Below, in pieces: positions 17,333-26,542 of a stretch of DNA of 64,000 nucleotides. Both the position numbers and the translations under genes were made by a program. The stretch comes from Seleniivibrio woodruffii (GTDB lineage Bacteria; Chrysiogenota; Deferribacteres; Deferribacterales; Geovibrionaceae). How positions within the stretch are numbered: position 1 is the stretch's first letter; every line of letters begins with the position of its first letter. Below the pieces are notes generated by a model. The model searched no databases. It was given only the letters and a program-made list of their open reading frames with translations, and was not told where the DNA came from. The stretch is from contig NZ_JAJUIS010000002.1 in NCBI RefSeq assembly GCF_029267515.1, forward strand, positions 216,454 to 280,453, read 5' to 3'.

Positions 17333-17987
17333 CCTGTTTCCTTTCCGTTTCAGGTAAAGATTTCTTTACGCTGGTATCCACAAGCCCGCCCGAAATTATG
17401 AATTTTATGCCATCGTCAATAGAGATATCTGAATCAATAATTTCACTTTTAGGAACAATCAGTACAAAACCGGATGTAGGGTTTGGAGTTGTAGGAACAA
17501 AAACATTCAAGCAAACCTCTCCGGTAATTTCATTAAGAAATTCAGAACTTTCACGGGCAAGAAGTCCCATAGTATAAATTCCTTTTCTTGGATACTCCAC
17601 TATCACAACCTTCTGAAAGCTACCTCCGGAAGCAGTCTGCACGGCATGTACTATCTGTTGTATAGATGAATATATGCTCCGCACAACCGGAATTTTATCC
17701 GCGATACGTTCCAGAAAGCGCAATGCAACCTTACCGACATAATGTTTCGCAGCAACACCTATCAGCACCAGCAAAATCAGAATGATGATAAATGAAATTA
17801 TCTTCTGCACATAAACATGCAGTTCTATGTCCATATATCTGGTTATCATGCCCAGGTAAGGCAGGAAAAAGCTGGAAAATTTGTCGAAAAGAAACTTAAT
17901 AACCCAAAAGGTAATAATAAGCGGAAGAGTTGCCAGAATCCCTGTTATCAGTGAACGCTGAACGAACACTCTGAACTTGCCAAGCAT
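17322..17987 (-). CDS. DUF502 family membrane protein
   Basis: The 221-residue protein has two transmembrane helices, one near residues 13-34 (with the conserved TGILATLPLIITFWV) and one near 60-80. A soluble domain follows with IPVVRSIYSSIQQIV, VVIVEYPRKGIYTMG and VFVPTTPNPTSGFVLIVP. These are the hallmarks of DUF502, a widespread family of unknown biochemical role. It lies between the YhaM-like gene and aroE in the array. Function is not known. Confidence 0.88.
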   Translation of the reverse strand: MLGKFRVFVQRSLITGILATLPLIITFWVIKFLFDKFSSFFLPYLGMITRYMDIELHVYVQKIISFIIILILLVLIGVAAKHYVGKVALRFLERIADKIPVVRSIYSSIQQIVHAVQTASGGSFQKVVIVEYPRKGIYTMGLLARESSEFLNEITGEVCLNVFVPTTPNPTSGFVLIVPKSEIIDSDISIDDGIKFIISGGLVDTSVKKSLPETERKQDVS

Positions 17988-18006
17988 TTAAAGCCTCCCG
18001 AAATAA

Positions 18007-18915
18007 TCAGCTGTGTTTAAAAAGCTGCCTTTCAAGCAGCCTGTCGTACCCGCTCCATCCTTTTTCAACCCCATCCCTTTCAAAGATGGAGAAAAATGTG
18101 TTAAGTTTTGCATCCATATCGTCCAGATGGTGCAGAATGAACGCTTCAGGCGTTTTTGGTTTCTTAGGTGAACCGTATTCCAAAAGTCCGTGGTGGCTCA
18201 CAATAAGGTGAGATATAAGATATTTCAGATCTTCCGGAAAACCTTCTATCTCTGAAACGTATTTATTCAGCATCTCAACGCCGAGCAGAAGATGCCCAAG
18301 AAGTTTTCCGCTGTCGGTGTATTCAAGCCCTGTTCCAGCCTGCATCTCTTTTACCTTGCCAAGATCGTGAAAAAGCGCTCCCATGATGAGGTGCTGGGTG
18401 TTCACAAGGTCTTTATAATAATCGCCCACAAGCACGGAGAGCCTCACAATGCTAAGCGTGTGCTCAAGAAGCCCGCCAACATATGCGTGGTGCACGGATT
18501 TTGCCGCAGGCATTTTCTTAAAACTGTCAAGTGTTTCTGCATCTTTAAAAAACCTGTCCACAAGAGCCGCAAGATGCTCGTCGGTTATCTTTTCCAGAAG
18601 GATAAGCTCAAGCTCCTGAATAAGCTCTTCGCTGTTAATTCCTCTTTTCGGCAGAAATTCCGACGGGTCTGCATCTTTGACAACAGTCATGGTGGATATT
18701 TTGAGCTGATCCTGTCCGCCAAACTGCTGAATCATGCCAACCGCATCGACAATATCCCCGTTTTGCGGGTCAAAATCAAGTTTGTTGCTCTCAAACATTA
18801 TGCCGTTGCGCCTGTTTCCGTCTCTGTCGCACATAATCGCGCGCAGGTATGGTTTGCCGTCCTTTGTTTTGCTTTTTATGATGTCAGTAAGCATGTATCT
18901 GCCGGGTATTTCCAC
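18007..18915 (-). CDS. YhaM-like 3'-5' exoribonuclease (OB-fold plus HD domain)
   Basis: The 302-residue protein has an N-terminal OB-type nucleic-acid-binding region (residues about 1-90, with KDGKPYLRAIMCDRDG) and a C-terminal HD hydrolase. The HD part shows HHAYVGGLLEHTLSI, GALFHDLGKV and LIVSHHGLLEYGSPK. This matches the YhaM/KH-like 3'-5' exonuclease family. The start is GTG at 18915: it overlaps the tldD stop (TAGTG) and follows GGAGG at 6 nt. A longer frame reading back into tldD was rejected. Confidence 0.85.
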   Translation of the reverse strand: MEIPGRYMLTDIIKSKTKDGKPYLRAIMCDRDGNRRNGIMFESNKLDFDPQNGDIVDAVGMIQQFGGQDQLKISTMTVVKDADPSEFLPKRGINSEELIQELELILLEKITDEHLAALVDRFFKDAETLDSFKKMPAAKSVHHAYVGGLLEHTLSIVRLSVLVGDYYKDLVNTQHLIMGALFHDLGKVKEMQAGTGLEYTDSGKLLGHLLLGVEMLNKYVSEIEGFPEDLKYLISHLIVSHHGLLEYGSPKKPKTPEAFILHHLDDMDAKLNTFFSIFERDGVEKGWSGYDRLLERQLFKHS

Positions 18916-20282
18916 TAACGTCCTCCGACTGTGATTTCCGGTATGCGCAGCGTAGGCTGTGCATCCGTAACAGGTACGTTCTGCCACTCTTTTCCGCATA
19001 CGCCTATGCCGAAACCGAGGTCTGAACCCACCATATCTATATTTGTCATGACATCCGGTCCGTTGCCGATGAGTGTGGCGTTACGAACCGGGTCGCCTAT
19101 TTTTCCGTTTTCGATGAGGTAGCCTTCCGTAACCTCAAAAACAAAATCACCGGTAACGGTGTTCACCTGTCCTCCACCCATATCCGCCACATAAAGCCCT
19201 TTACGGACAGATGAAATTATATCTTCCGGCTTTGAATCGCCAGGTTTTATGTATGTGTTTGTCATACGGACTATGGGTCTGTAGCGGAAGCTCTCCCTGC
19301 GCCCGTTCCCGGTTGGCTTAACGCCCTCTTTCATGGCATACAGCCTGTCGTACATATAGCTTTTCAGAACTCCGTTCTCTATAAGAACATTCTCGGCGGC
19401 AGAGGTTCCCTCGTCGTCGTATAAAAAACTGCCGCGCCGCCCTTTCAGTGTGCCGTCATCAATAACGGTTATCAGCTCCGACGCAACTCTTTTGCCCATT
19501 CTTCCTGCAAAAACACTGGTTCCGTTGCAAGCGTGATCCGCCTCAAGTCCGTGCCCCACAGCTTCATGAACCATAGTTCCGCCAGCCTTGGAACCGAGCA
19601 CGACGGGCATCATTCCGGCAGGAGCGTTTTTAGCTCTGAGATTCTGCATTGCAAGTTTACCGGCGCGCTCGCCTATAGACGCAAAATTCATGCTCCGCGC
19701 CTCTTCCGCTCCGAATGCGCCTCCTTCGGAAACGACAGCAGTCTGCATCTCTTTGCCGTCTGATGCAGTAACTATTGAATGAGCTGTAACGTAATTCAGA
19801 CTCTGCGATATATCCTCACCCAAACTGTTGATAATACGCGTGTTGCGAACTATCTCCATGTATTTCGCAGTTTTTTGTATAATACGGTCGTCAACAGATG
19901 CCGCCATGTCAATTTCAGATATTATAGCTATTTTTTTCTCTGCGGGCAGTCTGCTGAGTATTTCATAGTTACGCACGGATACGGGGTTCCCGAATGAAAT
20001 ATCCATTCCGCCGTTCCTAGTGCTGTAAATCAGCGCATCGGCAGTGTCCTGCAGTGACATTTCATCGGTTTCAGTGGTGAAGCCGAAAAAGGTTTTTCCG
20101 TCGTTTATGATACGGAACGAAACCCCTTGTTCAAGGGTATTTTCCAGCCTGTCCGGTTTTCCGTTCTCAAAAACCGCCGTCAGCCGCTCTGTGTTCTCTG
20201 CGAATGCCTCAGCATAAACACCGTGCGACGCAAGTTTTTTCAGTATCCTGCGGATAACGGCTTCGGAAATGTTACCATTCAT
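18915..20282 (-). CDS. tldD: TldD/PmbA family metalloprotease
   Basis: TldD with TldE/PmbA forms a zinc protease that processes modified peptides and degrades unfolded small proteins. This 455-residue protein carries the HExxxH zinc motif in MVHEAVGHGLEAD and the later GSDLGFGIGVCGK segment, matching the TldD (catalytic) type rather than the TldE partner. No tldE follows it. It overlaps the upstream DUF4911 gene by 11 bp. An Ile/Pro-rich end (QPTLRIPEITVGG) matches the family C terminus. Confidence 0.9.
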   Translation of the reverse strand: MNGNISEAVIRRILKKLASHGVYAEAFAENTERLTAVFENGKPDRLENTLEQGVSFRIINDGKTFFGFTTETDEMSLQDTADALIYSTRNGGMDISFGNPVSVRNYEILSRLPAEKKIAIISEIDMAASVDDRIIQKTAKYMEIVRNTRIINSLGEDISQSLNYVTAHSIVTASDGKEMQTAVVSEGGAFGAEEARSMNFASIGERAGKLAMQNLRAKNAPAGMMPVVLGSKAGGTMVHEAVGHGLEADHACNGTSVFAGRMGKRVASELITVIDDGTLKGRRGSFLYDDEGTSAAENVLIENGVLKSYMYDRLYAMKEGVKPTGNGRRESFRYRPIVRMTNTYIKPGDSKPEDIISSVRKGLYVADMGGGQVNTVTGDFVFEVTEGYLIENGKIGDPVRNATLIGNGPDVMTNIDMVGSDLGFGIGVCGKEWQNVPVTDAQPTLRIPEITVGGR

Positions 20283-20520
20283 CTATTTTTTCGCTCGCTT
20301 CCGTGTGGATATTCTCAATGACCATTCCGTACTTTTTCAGATCTTCCAGAACGAGAAGAACCGTTTCGTACTGGTCGTCAGTGGAATAAACCACCATTGC
20401 GCCTGTTTTTGCGTCCACAGTGCGCACCAGCCCGATACCCTCGTGGGAATCTATAATGCTGTTGACTATCAGTACGTCCTGTTTGCGTATATTGAATTTA
20501 ACTCTTACGGTATGCGGCAT
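20272..20520 (-). CDS. Small DUF4911-like protein
   Basis: The 82-residue acidic protein contains VLIVNSIIDSHEGIGLVRTVDAKTG, then a hydrophobic-strand/helix pattern ending in a charged tail, which I recognise as DUF4911-like. The family has no known function. It overlaps the tldD start by 11 bp and directly follows the 133-residue unknown. The gene pair is translated from nearly contiguous frames, suggesting coupling. Confidence 0.65.
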   Translation of the reverse strand: MPHTVRVKFNIRKQDVLIVNSIIDSHEGIGLVRTVDAKTGAMVVYSTDDQYETVLLVLEDLKKYGMVIENIHTEASEKIDEW

Positions 20521-20922
20521 TTAAAACTCCAGAAGCTCAATGCGGCACTTAACACCGGCTCCGATAAGCGGAGTTAGGTCAAACCTGTCCGAGTTTTCAA
20601 TATACACAAGAGGCATATTAAGACTGTTTATTTTTTCTGCAAATTTTTCAGAATCTTGCATGAAATAGTTAAAGTCAAACAGAAAGAATCCGCTGGTGAA
20701 TATCAGCCCTTTTTTACGGATCATAACGCCCTCTTCGATGGCAAAACGGCGACCTTCGCCTTTCAGCTTTTCGATTTCAGCGGTGAGCGCACCATAGCTG
20801 AAAAGATCAATGCGGGCGCTCATCCCTCTGCACTTTCCCTCTTCCATATCATAGTCAACTATGACGGGAAAGATATCGAGGTCTCTGTAAGTTATCTTGG
20901 TTACGCGGAAATCAGGACTCAA
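20521..20922 (-). CDS. Hypothetical protein, function unknown
   Basis: I do not recognise this 133-residue protein. It is soluble with mixed alpha/beta predicted character (e.g. DLDIFPVIVDYDMEEG and YGALTAEIEKLKGEG), no signal peptide and no membrane helix. It overlaps nusB by 11 bp and ends one base before the DUF4911-like gene. Position between nusB and tldD and the tight packing support that it is a real gene. Confidence 0.65.
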   Translation of the reverse strand: MSPDFRVTKITYRDLDIFPVIVDYDMEEGKCRGMSARIDLFSYGALTAEIEKLKGEGRRFAIEEGVMIRKKGLIFTSGFFLFDFNYFMQDSEKFAEKINSLNMPLVYIENSDRFDLTPLIGAGVKCRIELLEF

Positions 20923-21358
20923 CCCTGTCCTCCGCGAGGTTATACTTCTTTCTGATGTTTTCCAGAATACCGTTCACCAGAGACGCGGATTTTTCGTCGG
21001 AATACTTTCTGGCAAGGGTAACGAAGTCATTAACGATAGCATAAAACGGTGCATTTCCGCCGAAAAGTTCGTATACGGCAACGCGCAGGATGCTTCTGTC
21101 TACCTCTCCCATGCGGTCATAGTTCCAGTCCTCGCGGATGAAAGATTTAATTATCTCGTCGTTGGAATCCACATCTGCGGATGCGCCGAGAAACAGAGAG
21201 CAGGCAAAATCCTTTGTATCCTCGTTCAGTTCTTCAACTGATTTCCAGTATGAGTCGGAGATGTCTTTTGGGTTCTCGTCATTGTTGACAGAGAATCTGT
21301 ACATCATCTCAAAAGCGTATCTTCTTCCTTTGGTGCGTTCTTTATATTGTTTCTTCAT
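20912..21358 (-). CDS. nusB: Transcription antitermination factor NusB
   Basis: NusB binds boxA RNA with S10 (NusE) to promote processive rRNA transcription. The 148-residue protein has the N-terminal RRYAFEMMYRFSV, the mid-motif DRSILRVAVYEL and the C-terminal IVNDFVTLARKYSDEKSASLVNGIL typical of the family. It overlaps ribH by 1 bp, and the ribH-nusB pairing is widely conserved. Confidence 0.93.
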   Translation of the reverse strand: MKKQYKERTKGRRYAFEMMYRFSVNNDENPKDISDSYWKSVEELNEDTKDFACSLFLGASADVDSNDEIIKSFIREDWNYDRMGEVDRSILRVAVYELFGGNAPFYAIVNDFVTLARKYSDEKSASLVNGILENIRKKYNLAEDRVES

Positions 21359-21825
21359 TATACCAGCTTCAGCACATTGACCATTTCAAGGGCGGACATT
21401 GCAGCCTCTGCACCCTTATTTCCGTGTTTTGTTCCCGCTCTTTCAACAGCCTGCTCAATGGTATCTGTCGTAAGCACACCAAAGATAACAGGAACGCCTG
21501 TGTCCAGAGACACTTTCGCAACGCCTTTTGATACTTCTGCGGAAACGTAGTCAAAGTGGGGGGTGGAACCGCGTATAACTGCGCCGAGAGTTATTATCGC
21601 ATCATATTTACCGGATGCGGCAAGTTTTTTTGCCATAAGCGGAATTTCGAACGCGCCGGGTACTTTATAAACGACAACGTCCTCTTCGTCTGCTTCGTGG
21701 CGCACCAGAGCGTCCACAGCGCCGCCGATAAGGCTTTTTGATATGAAGTCGTTGAATCTGCCCGCAACTATGGCAAACTTCATTCCTTTGCCGCTGTATA
21801 TCCCCTGTACGGTTTTAACTTCCAT
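21358..21825 (-). CDS. ribH: 6,7-dimethyl-8-ribityllumazine synthase
   Basis: RibH condenses 3,4-dihydroxy-2-butanone 4-phosphate with the ribityl-pyrimidine to form the lumazine precursor of riboflavin. The 155-residue protein has [49 protein letters not shown] and [20 protein letters not shown] with the catalytic His. It is placed 9 bp after ribBA in the rib cluster. Confidence 0.96.
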   Translation of the reverse strand: MEVKTVQGIYSGKGMKFAIVAGRFNDFISKSLIGGAVDALVRHEADEEDVVVYKVPGAFEIPLMAKKLAASGKYDAIITLGAVIRGSTPHFDYVSAEVSKGVAKVSLDTGVPVIFGVLTTDTIEQAVERAGTKHGNKGAEAAMSALEMVNVLKLV

Positions 21826-21834
21826 CGTTTTCTC

Positions 21835-23058
21835 CTATATGTCCAGATGGTGTCCCATCTTCTCTTTTTTGGTCTTCATGTAATATTCGTTGTTAGGGTT
21901 TACTCCGCATGTGATGCCGACGCGCTCCACAACCTCAAGCCCGTAACCGGAGAGACAGCGCATCTTTTTCGGGTTGTTGGTTATCAGCCTTATCTGCCTG
22001 ATTCCCATATGTCTTATTATCTGAGCACCGAAACCGTAATCGCGCATATCCTCTTCAAATCCGAGTTCGATGTTCGCCTGGATGGTATCCATGCCCTCGT
22101 CCTGAAGATGGTAAGCGTTTATCTTGTTCAGTATGCCGATGCCTCTGCCCTCCTGAAAAAGATAGAGTACCATGCCTCTGCCCTCTTCTTCCACCATTTT
22201 CATGGCAGTATGGAGCTGGTCGCGGCAGTCGCAGCGCTCGGAACCGAAAACATCTCCAGTGAGACACTGTGAATGTACCCGCATAAGAACAGGATCGGAA
22301 GTTTTAAGGTCGCCCTTCCATATTACGACAGCCTCCTGACCGTCCACGCGGCTTTTGAAGCCTGTTATATTGAACTCGCCGAACTCAGTTGGCAGATGAG
22401 CCGTTGTTGTCTCCTGAATGAGCTGCTCGGTGTCCATTCTATATTTTATCATATCAGCGATGGTGAGTATCTTTAAACTGTGTTCTTTGGCGAACTCCAC
22501 AAGCTGCGGCATACGCGCCATGGATCCGTCGTCGTTCATAATCTCGCAGATAACCGCTCCGTGGTTGTTCAGTCCTGCCATTCTGGCAAGGTCAACTGAA
22601 CCCTCTGTCTGTCCGGCGCGGACGAGAACCCCGCCCTCCCTTGCGCGCAGAGGGAAGATGTGTCCGGGTCTGGCAAGATCCTGCGCACCTTTTGTCGGGT
22701 CGTTGGCAACGCGCACGGTCTGTGCCCTGTCGTGTGCGGATATTCCTGTCGTAACACCCTCTTTTGCCTCAATGGATACTGTGAAAGCAGTTCCGAAACG
22801 GGCAGAGTTACGTTCCTCGCGCACCATAAGATCAAGCCCCAGTTCGTCGCATCTTTGCGAAGGCATGGCAAGACAAATAAGCCCGCGCCCGTATTTCGCC
22901 ATGAAATTTATCTTCTCCGGTGTAACGAAGTCCGCGGCAAAAACAAGGTCGCCCTCGTTCTCTCTGTCCTCGTCATCCACCAGAATGACCATCCTGCCGT
23001 TTCTTATGTCCTCAAGCGCCTCTTCAACAGTACAGAGTGCCTTTTTCATTTCGCTCAT
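21835..23058 (-). CDS. ribBA: Bifunctional DHBP synthase / GTP cyclohydrolase II
   Basis: The enzyme makes both riboflavin precursors: 3,4-dihydroxy-2-butanone 4-phosphate from ribulose 5-phosphate, and the pyrimidine from GTP. The 407-residue fusion has the RibB half (1-205, with VDDEDRENEGDL and GGVLVRAGQTEGSVDLA) and the RibA half (206-407). The zinc cysteines of RibA are C265, C276 and C278 in CLTGDVFGSERCDC, and QEGRGIGILNKI follows. It lies 10 bp after ribE. Confidence 0.96.
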   Translation of the reverse strand: MSEMKKALCTVEEALEDIRNGRMVILVDDEDRENEGDLVFAADFVTPEKINFMAKYGRGLICLAMPSQRCDELGLDLMVREERNSARFGTAFTVSIEAKEGVTTGISAHDRAQTVRVANDPTKGAQDLARPGHIFPLRAREGGVLVRAGQTEGSVDLARMAGLNNHGAVICEIMNDDGSMARMPQLVEFAKEHSLKILTIADMIKYRMDTEQLIQETTTAHLPTEFGEFNITGFKSRVDGQEAVVIWKGDLKTSDPVLMRVHSQCLTGDVFGSERCDCRDQLHTAMKMVEEEGRGMVLYLFQEGRGIGILNKINAYHLQDEGMDTIQANIELGFEEDMRDYGFGAQIIRHMGIRQIRLITNNPKKMRCLSGYGLEVVERVGITCGVNPNNEYYMKTKKEKMGHHLDI

Positions 23059-23068
23059 GAATAACTCC

Positions 23069-23704
23069 TTAATCCATAAGGCTGTTCAGGCTGTCCAGAA
23101 AATCGCTGCCGTTCTTCTCTTTTTTCAGCAGTTTTTCCAGATATCTGGCGATTGTATCAACCTCCAGATTCACAGCCGAACCCTGTTTTTTGTCTGACAG
23201 AGCTGTGTTTTCATATGTATGTGGAATAACGGCAACGTCGAATGTAAGCCCGCCCACACGAGCCGTTGTAAGGCTTATGCCGTCCACACATACAGAACCC
23301 TTCTCTGCTATATATCTGTCAATTTCCTGCGGATACCTGACTGTCAGGATATACGCATTGCTCTTTTTTTCCAGTTTTTCTATCGTGCCCGTTGCATCAA
23401 CGTGCCCGCTGACAAGATGCCCGCCAAGACGCGTATTAAGGGTCAGCGCCCTTTCAAGGTTCACCTTGCTGCCGTTCGATGCCGATGCAAAAGCGCTCTT
23501 TTTAAGGGTTTCATAGGATATGTCCGCCCTGAAGGTATCGCCGGACATGGATGTTACAGTAAGGCATGTGCCGTTGACAGCTATGGAATCCCCCACCGCC
23601 GAGCCTTCCAGCACTTTTTTACATCCAACCGTCACAATGGCGAAATCGCCTCTGCGTTCGATGGATACTATCTTTCCGGTCTCCTCAATGATACCTGTGA
23701 ACAT
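23069..23704 (-). CDS. ribE: Riboflavin synthase, alpha subunit
   Basis: RibE dismutates two lumazine molecules into riboflavin and the pyrimidine donor. The 211-residue protein has the N-terminal MFTGIIEETG and two lumazine-binding repeats, with VNGTCLTVTS in the first and VDGISLTTARVG in the second. GHLVSGHVDATG joins them. Start and the preceding ribD stop are adjacent (ribD ends at 23705). Confidence 0.95.
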   Translation of the reverse strand: MFTGIIEETGKIVSIERRGDFAIVTVGCKKVLEGSAVGDSIAVNGTCLTVTSMSGDTFRADISYETLKKSAFASASNGSKVNLERALTLNTRLGGHLVSGHVDATGTIEKLEKKSNAYILTVRYPQEIDRYIAEKGSVCVDGISLTTARVGGLTFDVAVIPHTYENTALSDKKQGSAVNLEVDTIARYLEKLLKKEKNGSDFLDSLNSLMD

Positions 23705-24874
23705 TTATCCTCTGTGCGACGAGCAGCCGCAGCCGCTGCATCCCCTTATCTTTTCCGTAAGTTCAAGAACAGGTTTAGTATAATCGCTGACCTTTCCTGA
23801 ATAGAGCATGTCGCTTTCAAACATTCTGGTCTGCACTCCTGTTAATTTATGCGCCTGCGCAACAGTTTCAACACCGTTTCCGCCGACAGACATTCTGTCG
23901 CCGCCTATGACCATAGGCGCTATGACAAAATCTGCCTTGTCCACAAGTCCGGCATCAAAAAACGCACCTGCTGTTCTCCCGCCACCCTCTATCATAACAT
24001 TAAGAATCTTACGTTCTATCAGCTTCTTAGAAAGATAATTAAGATCAAGTCCGTTATCGCCAAAAGGAACTGATAATACATCTATGCCACATTTTTCATA
24101 TTTATCAATATTTTTATTGCGATCAGACGTAACATATATGAGTTTGTCTTTCGAATTTTGTACCAGTTTGCGGTCAAGTCTCATCCGCCCGTTGGGGTCG
24201 AGCACTATTTTATAAGGGTCGCGGTCGGATTTTATAAGCCTTACGGTAAGTTCCGGGTCGTCCTGCTCAACAGTCGAAACGCCAACCAGAACCGCATCGG
24301 ATACCGCCCGCAGATAGTGTGCGTATGCTCTTGAAGAGTGAGATGTTATCCACTTCGAATCGCCTGTGCGGGAGGCTATCTTGCCGTCAAGGGACTGCGC
24401 CAGCTTAATCGTATAGTAAGGCATCCCTGTGTATATGAATTTTGAAAAATCTTCTATGATAGAGGCGCAAAGCTCCTCCATGTATCCGATAAAAACCTCC
24501 ACCCCGTGCCTTCGCAGATATTCCACACCCTTTCCGGCATTCACAGGATTGGGGTCAACAACGCCTATGAAAACCCTCTTTATACCTGACTGCACTATCT
24601 TTTCAACGCAAGGCGGTGTTTTTCCGAAATGGGAACAGGGTTCAAGGGTGACATAAAGGTCTCCGCCCTCAACACTTTCCGCACATCCGTCTATGGCGTT
24701 AACTTCAGCGTGCGCCTCTCCGTATGCCATATGCCAGCCGCGGGAGATTATATTATTCTCTTTAGCGACTATAGCGCCGACGCATGGGTTGGTCTTTGTG
24801 TACCCTTTTCCGAGAAGTGCAAGCTGAACACACTCCTGCATAACTTCAAGGGGGTTAAGAAGTCCTTTTTCCAA
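23705..24874 (-). CDS. ribD: Bifunctional pyrimidine deaminase/reductase RibD with Cys-rich tail
   Basis: RibD deaminates and then reduces the GTP-derived pyrimidine in riboflavin synthesis. The deaminase half has HAEVNAI and PCSHFGKTPPC zinc motifs; the reductase half has KIASRTGDSKWIT and the MIEGGGRTAGAFF segment. The C terminus ends in KIRGCSGCGCSSHRG, a four-cysteine tail I do not know from other RibD proteins. The start is uncertain: TTG at 24874 follows GGAG at 6 nt and overlaps plsY by 20 bp (389 residues). ATG at 24841 (378 residues) matches family length but has no clear ribosome-binding site. Confidence 0.9.
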   Translation of the reverse strand: MEKGLLNPLEVMQECVQLALLGKGYTKTNPCVGAIVAKENNIISRGWHMAYGEAHAEVNAIDGCAESVEGGDLYVTLEPCSHFGKTPPCVEKIVQSGIKRVFIGVVDPNPVNAGKGVEYLRRHGVEVFIGYMEELCASIIEDFSKFIYTGMPYYTIKLAQSLDGKIASRTGDSKWITSHSSRAYAHYLRAVSDAVLVGVSTVEQDDPELTVRLIKSDRDPYKIVLDPNGRMRLDRKLVQNSKDKLIYVTSDRNKNIDKYEKCGIDVLSVPFGDNGLDLNYLSKKLIERKILNVMIEGGGRTAGAFFDAGLVDKADFVIAPMVIGGDRMSVGGNGVETVAQAHKLTGVQTRMFESDMLYSGKVSDYTKPVLELTEKIRGCSGCGCSSHRG

Positions 24875-25463
24875 CTTTTCTCTCCTCGCCCTGAACAATT
24901 CTGGCTATATTTCCTCTGTGGAGCCAGATTATCAGCAGGGCAATGACAACGGTTATATACCGCAGGTGGTTCCATTCTGAACCGAACCACACCATAACAG
25001 CCAGAAACGCGGCGGCAGTCACGGAACCAAGGGACACCATCTGGAACACGGCAAGCATTATTCCGAATATGAAAGCCGCAATGAGAAGCTGAAAAGGAGC
25101 CAGAGCCAGGAATACGCCTACGCCCGTTGCAACCCCCTTCCCGCCTTTGAATTTCAGGAAACAGGTGAAGCTGTGCCCGATAATAAGCGCCACAGAACCG
25201 ATGAGCACAAGCCAGCTTTCGCCGTAAAAATATTTCAGCGTCATAACAGGGATAAAACCTTTCATCATATCGACAAAAAGTACACCTATGAATCCCCATT
25301 TGCCAAGCACGCGGGCGGCGTTGCTCGCCCCGACGTTACCGCTCCCCACGGTTCTGATATCGATACCTTTGATCTTTTTCACCACCAGATAGGCGGTGGG
25401 GATTGATCCGATGACATAACAAACCGCTATGATAACGGCGGCAGTCAAAACAGTAAATATCAT
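24855..25463 (-). CDS. plsY: Acyl-phosphate glycerol-3-phosphate acyltransferase
   Basis: PlsY acylates glycerol 3-phosphate from acyl-phosphate in the first step of phospholipid synthesis. The 202-residue membrane protein shows the three conserved motifs GSIPTAYLVVK, GSGNVGASNAARVLG and GHSFTCFLKFKGGKGVATG between about five transmembrane helices. It overlaps DUF362 by 4 bp and ribD by about 20 bp. Confidence 0.94.
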   Translation of the reverse strand: MIFTVLTAAVIIAVCYVIGSIPTAYLVVKKIKGIDIRTVGSGNVGASNAARVLGKWGFIGVLFVDMMKGFIPVMTLKYFYGESWLVLIGSVALIIGHSFTCFLKFKGGKGVATGVGVFLALAPFQLLIAAFIFGIMLAVFQMVSLGSVTAAAFLAVMVWFGSEWNHLRYITVVIALLIIWLHRGNIARIVQGEERKVGKRTS

Positions 25464-26542
25464 GATCTCACCATCATTCTATGCAGCCACGACCTCTGCA
25501 TACCGACAGCGTCGGACTCGCAGACCTCGTGGCAGCAGAAACATTCAATACATTTGCTTTTATCTATAAAAGGATAGGAATTTACAACAGAAATGGCGTC
25601 AACAGGACAGCTATTTTTGCATAGCATACACTTTATGCAGGGATCTTTCAGTACCACAGGCTTTACATATACCTGTTCGGCAACGAATTTTTTCATAAAT
25701 ACAGGAACCTGCATCTTTCGGGACAGAGGAATTTTGAGTATCGGAACGTCGGTTTCAGGCACATCTATCCACGAAGGGTCATAGCCCATACGCAGCGCCT
25801 CGGCGGTGGTCATACAGAAGCTGTCTTTAAGCCCAAGCATACGCGTTACAGCGATATCCAGTCCCACTGCATCCGAGCAGGCAGCGGCTATGCCGAGCGG
25901 AACAGGTGTTCCGCGGGAAGGACCATCGCCCTCGTGAGCAATTATTCCGTCGATAATGTGCATCGTTTTGTCGCCCAGTAGTGTAAAATATTGATATATC
26001 TTAGCACCAAGCTCTGTGTCGGAAGGATATTTTCTATGAAAACCCACCTTCGCCGTACCAGGAATAAGCCCGAAGAGGTTTTTGACAGAGAGTGTCAGCC
26101 CTGTGAGCGAATGTGTTTTTATTTTAGGCAGATTGATTATCACATCAACCTCGTCCGCCAGCGACGAATACATAAATCCGTCTCTCTGCACGGGCGCATA
26201 GCTCTCCACACGGACTATTTTCACGCCGGCCTCTTCCGCCGCTCTGCCCACACCGGTAACATCCAGCACCTTTTCGTATTTACCGAAATTCGCGCCGGGG
26301 CTGTCGCCAAGCATAATACGCGCGTTAGTAAAGCGTTTCAGGGAGGCTATAACTGCGCGCACAAAATCGGGATGTGTAGTAACAGCCCGCTCAGGCGGTG
26401 TTGCGGAAAGAAGGTTGGGTTTCAGAAGAATTTCAGACGCAGAGGCAAGTCTGTCTTTTTCAGATTCAAAGTATAAGTCTATCAGCTCATTAAGGCTATC
26501 GTCCTGATAGCTCCCGCATTGTGCGGTGAATAGTTTACGCAT
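25460..26542 (-). CDS. DUF362 domain protein with C-terminal two-[4Fe-4S] ferredoxin
   Basis: The 360-residue protein has the DUF362 core (ILLKPNLLS, ARIMLGDSPGANF, INLPKIKTH and LFGLIPGTAKVGFH) followed by two cysteine motifs, CIKCMLCKNSCPVDAI and CIECFCCHEVCE. The family is widespread in anaerobes and its reaction is unknown; the clusters suggest electron transfer or an iron-sulfur role. It sits between pgsA and plsY, both phospholipid genes, which is a recurrent but unexplained neighbourhood in my reading. Confidence 0.85.
   Translation of the reverse strand: MRKLFTAQCGSYQDDSLNELIDLYFESEKDRLASASEILLKPNLLSATPPERAVTTHPDFVRAVIASLKRFTNARIMLGDSPGANFGKYEKVLDVTGVGRAAEEAGVKIVRVESYAPVQRDGFMYSSLADEVDVIINLPKIKTHSLTGLTLSVKNLFGLIPGTAKVGFHRKYPSDTELGAKIYQYFTLLGDKTMHIIDGIIAHEGDGPSRGTPVPLGIAAACSDAVGLDIAVTRMLGLKDSFCMTTAEALRMGYDPSWIDVPETDVPILKIPLSRKMQVPVFMKKFVAEQVYVKPVVLKDPCIKCMLCKNSCPVDAISVVNSYPFIDKSKCIECFCCHEVCESDAVGMQRSWLHRMMVRS

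Noticed and set aside
18915..18999. 28-codon N-terminal extension of the YhaM-like protein
   Set aside because: It would lie within tldD and has no ribosome-binding site; GTG at 18915 follows GGAGG.
21300..25000. FMN riboswitch for the rib genes
   Set aside because: rib genes sit inside overlapping array genes with no gap large enough; no RFN-type conserved blocks were seen.
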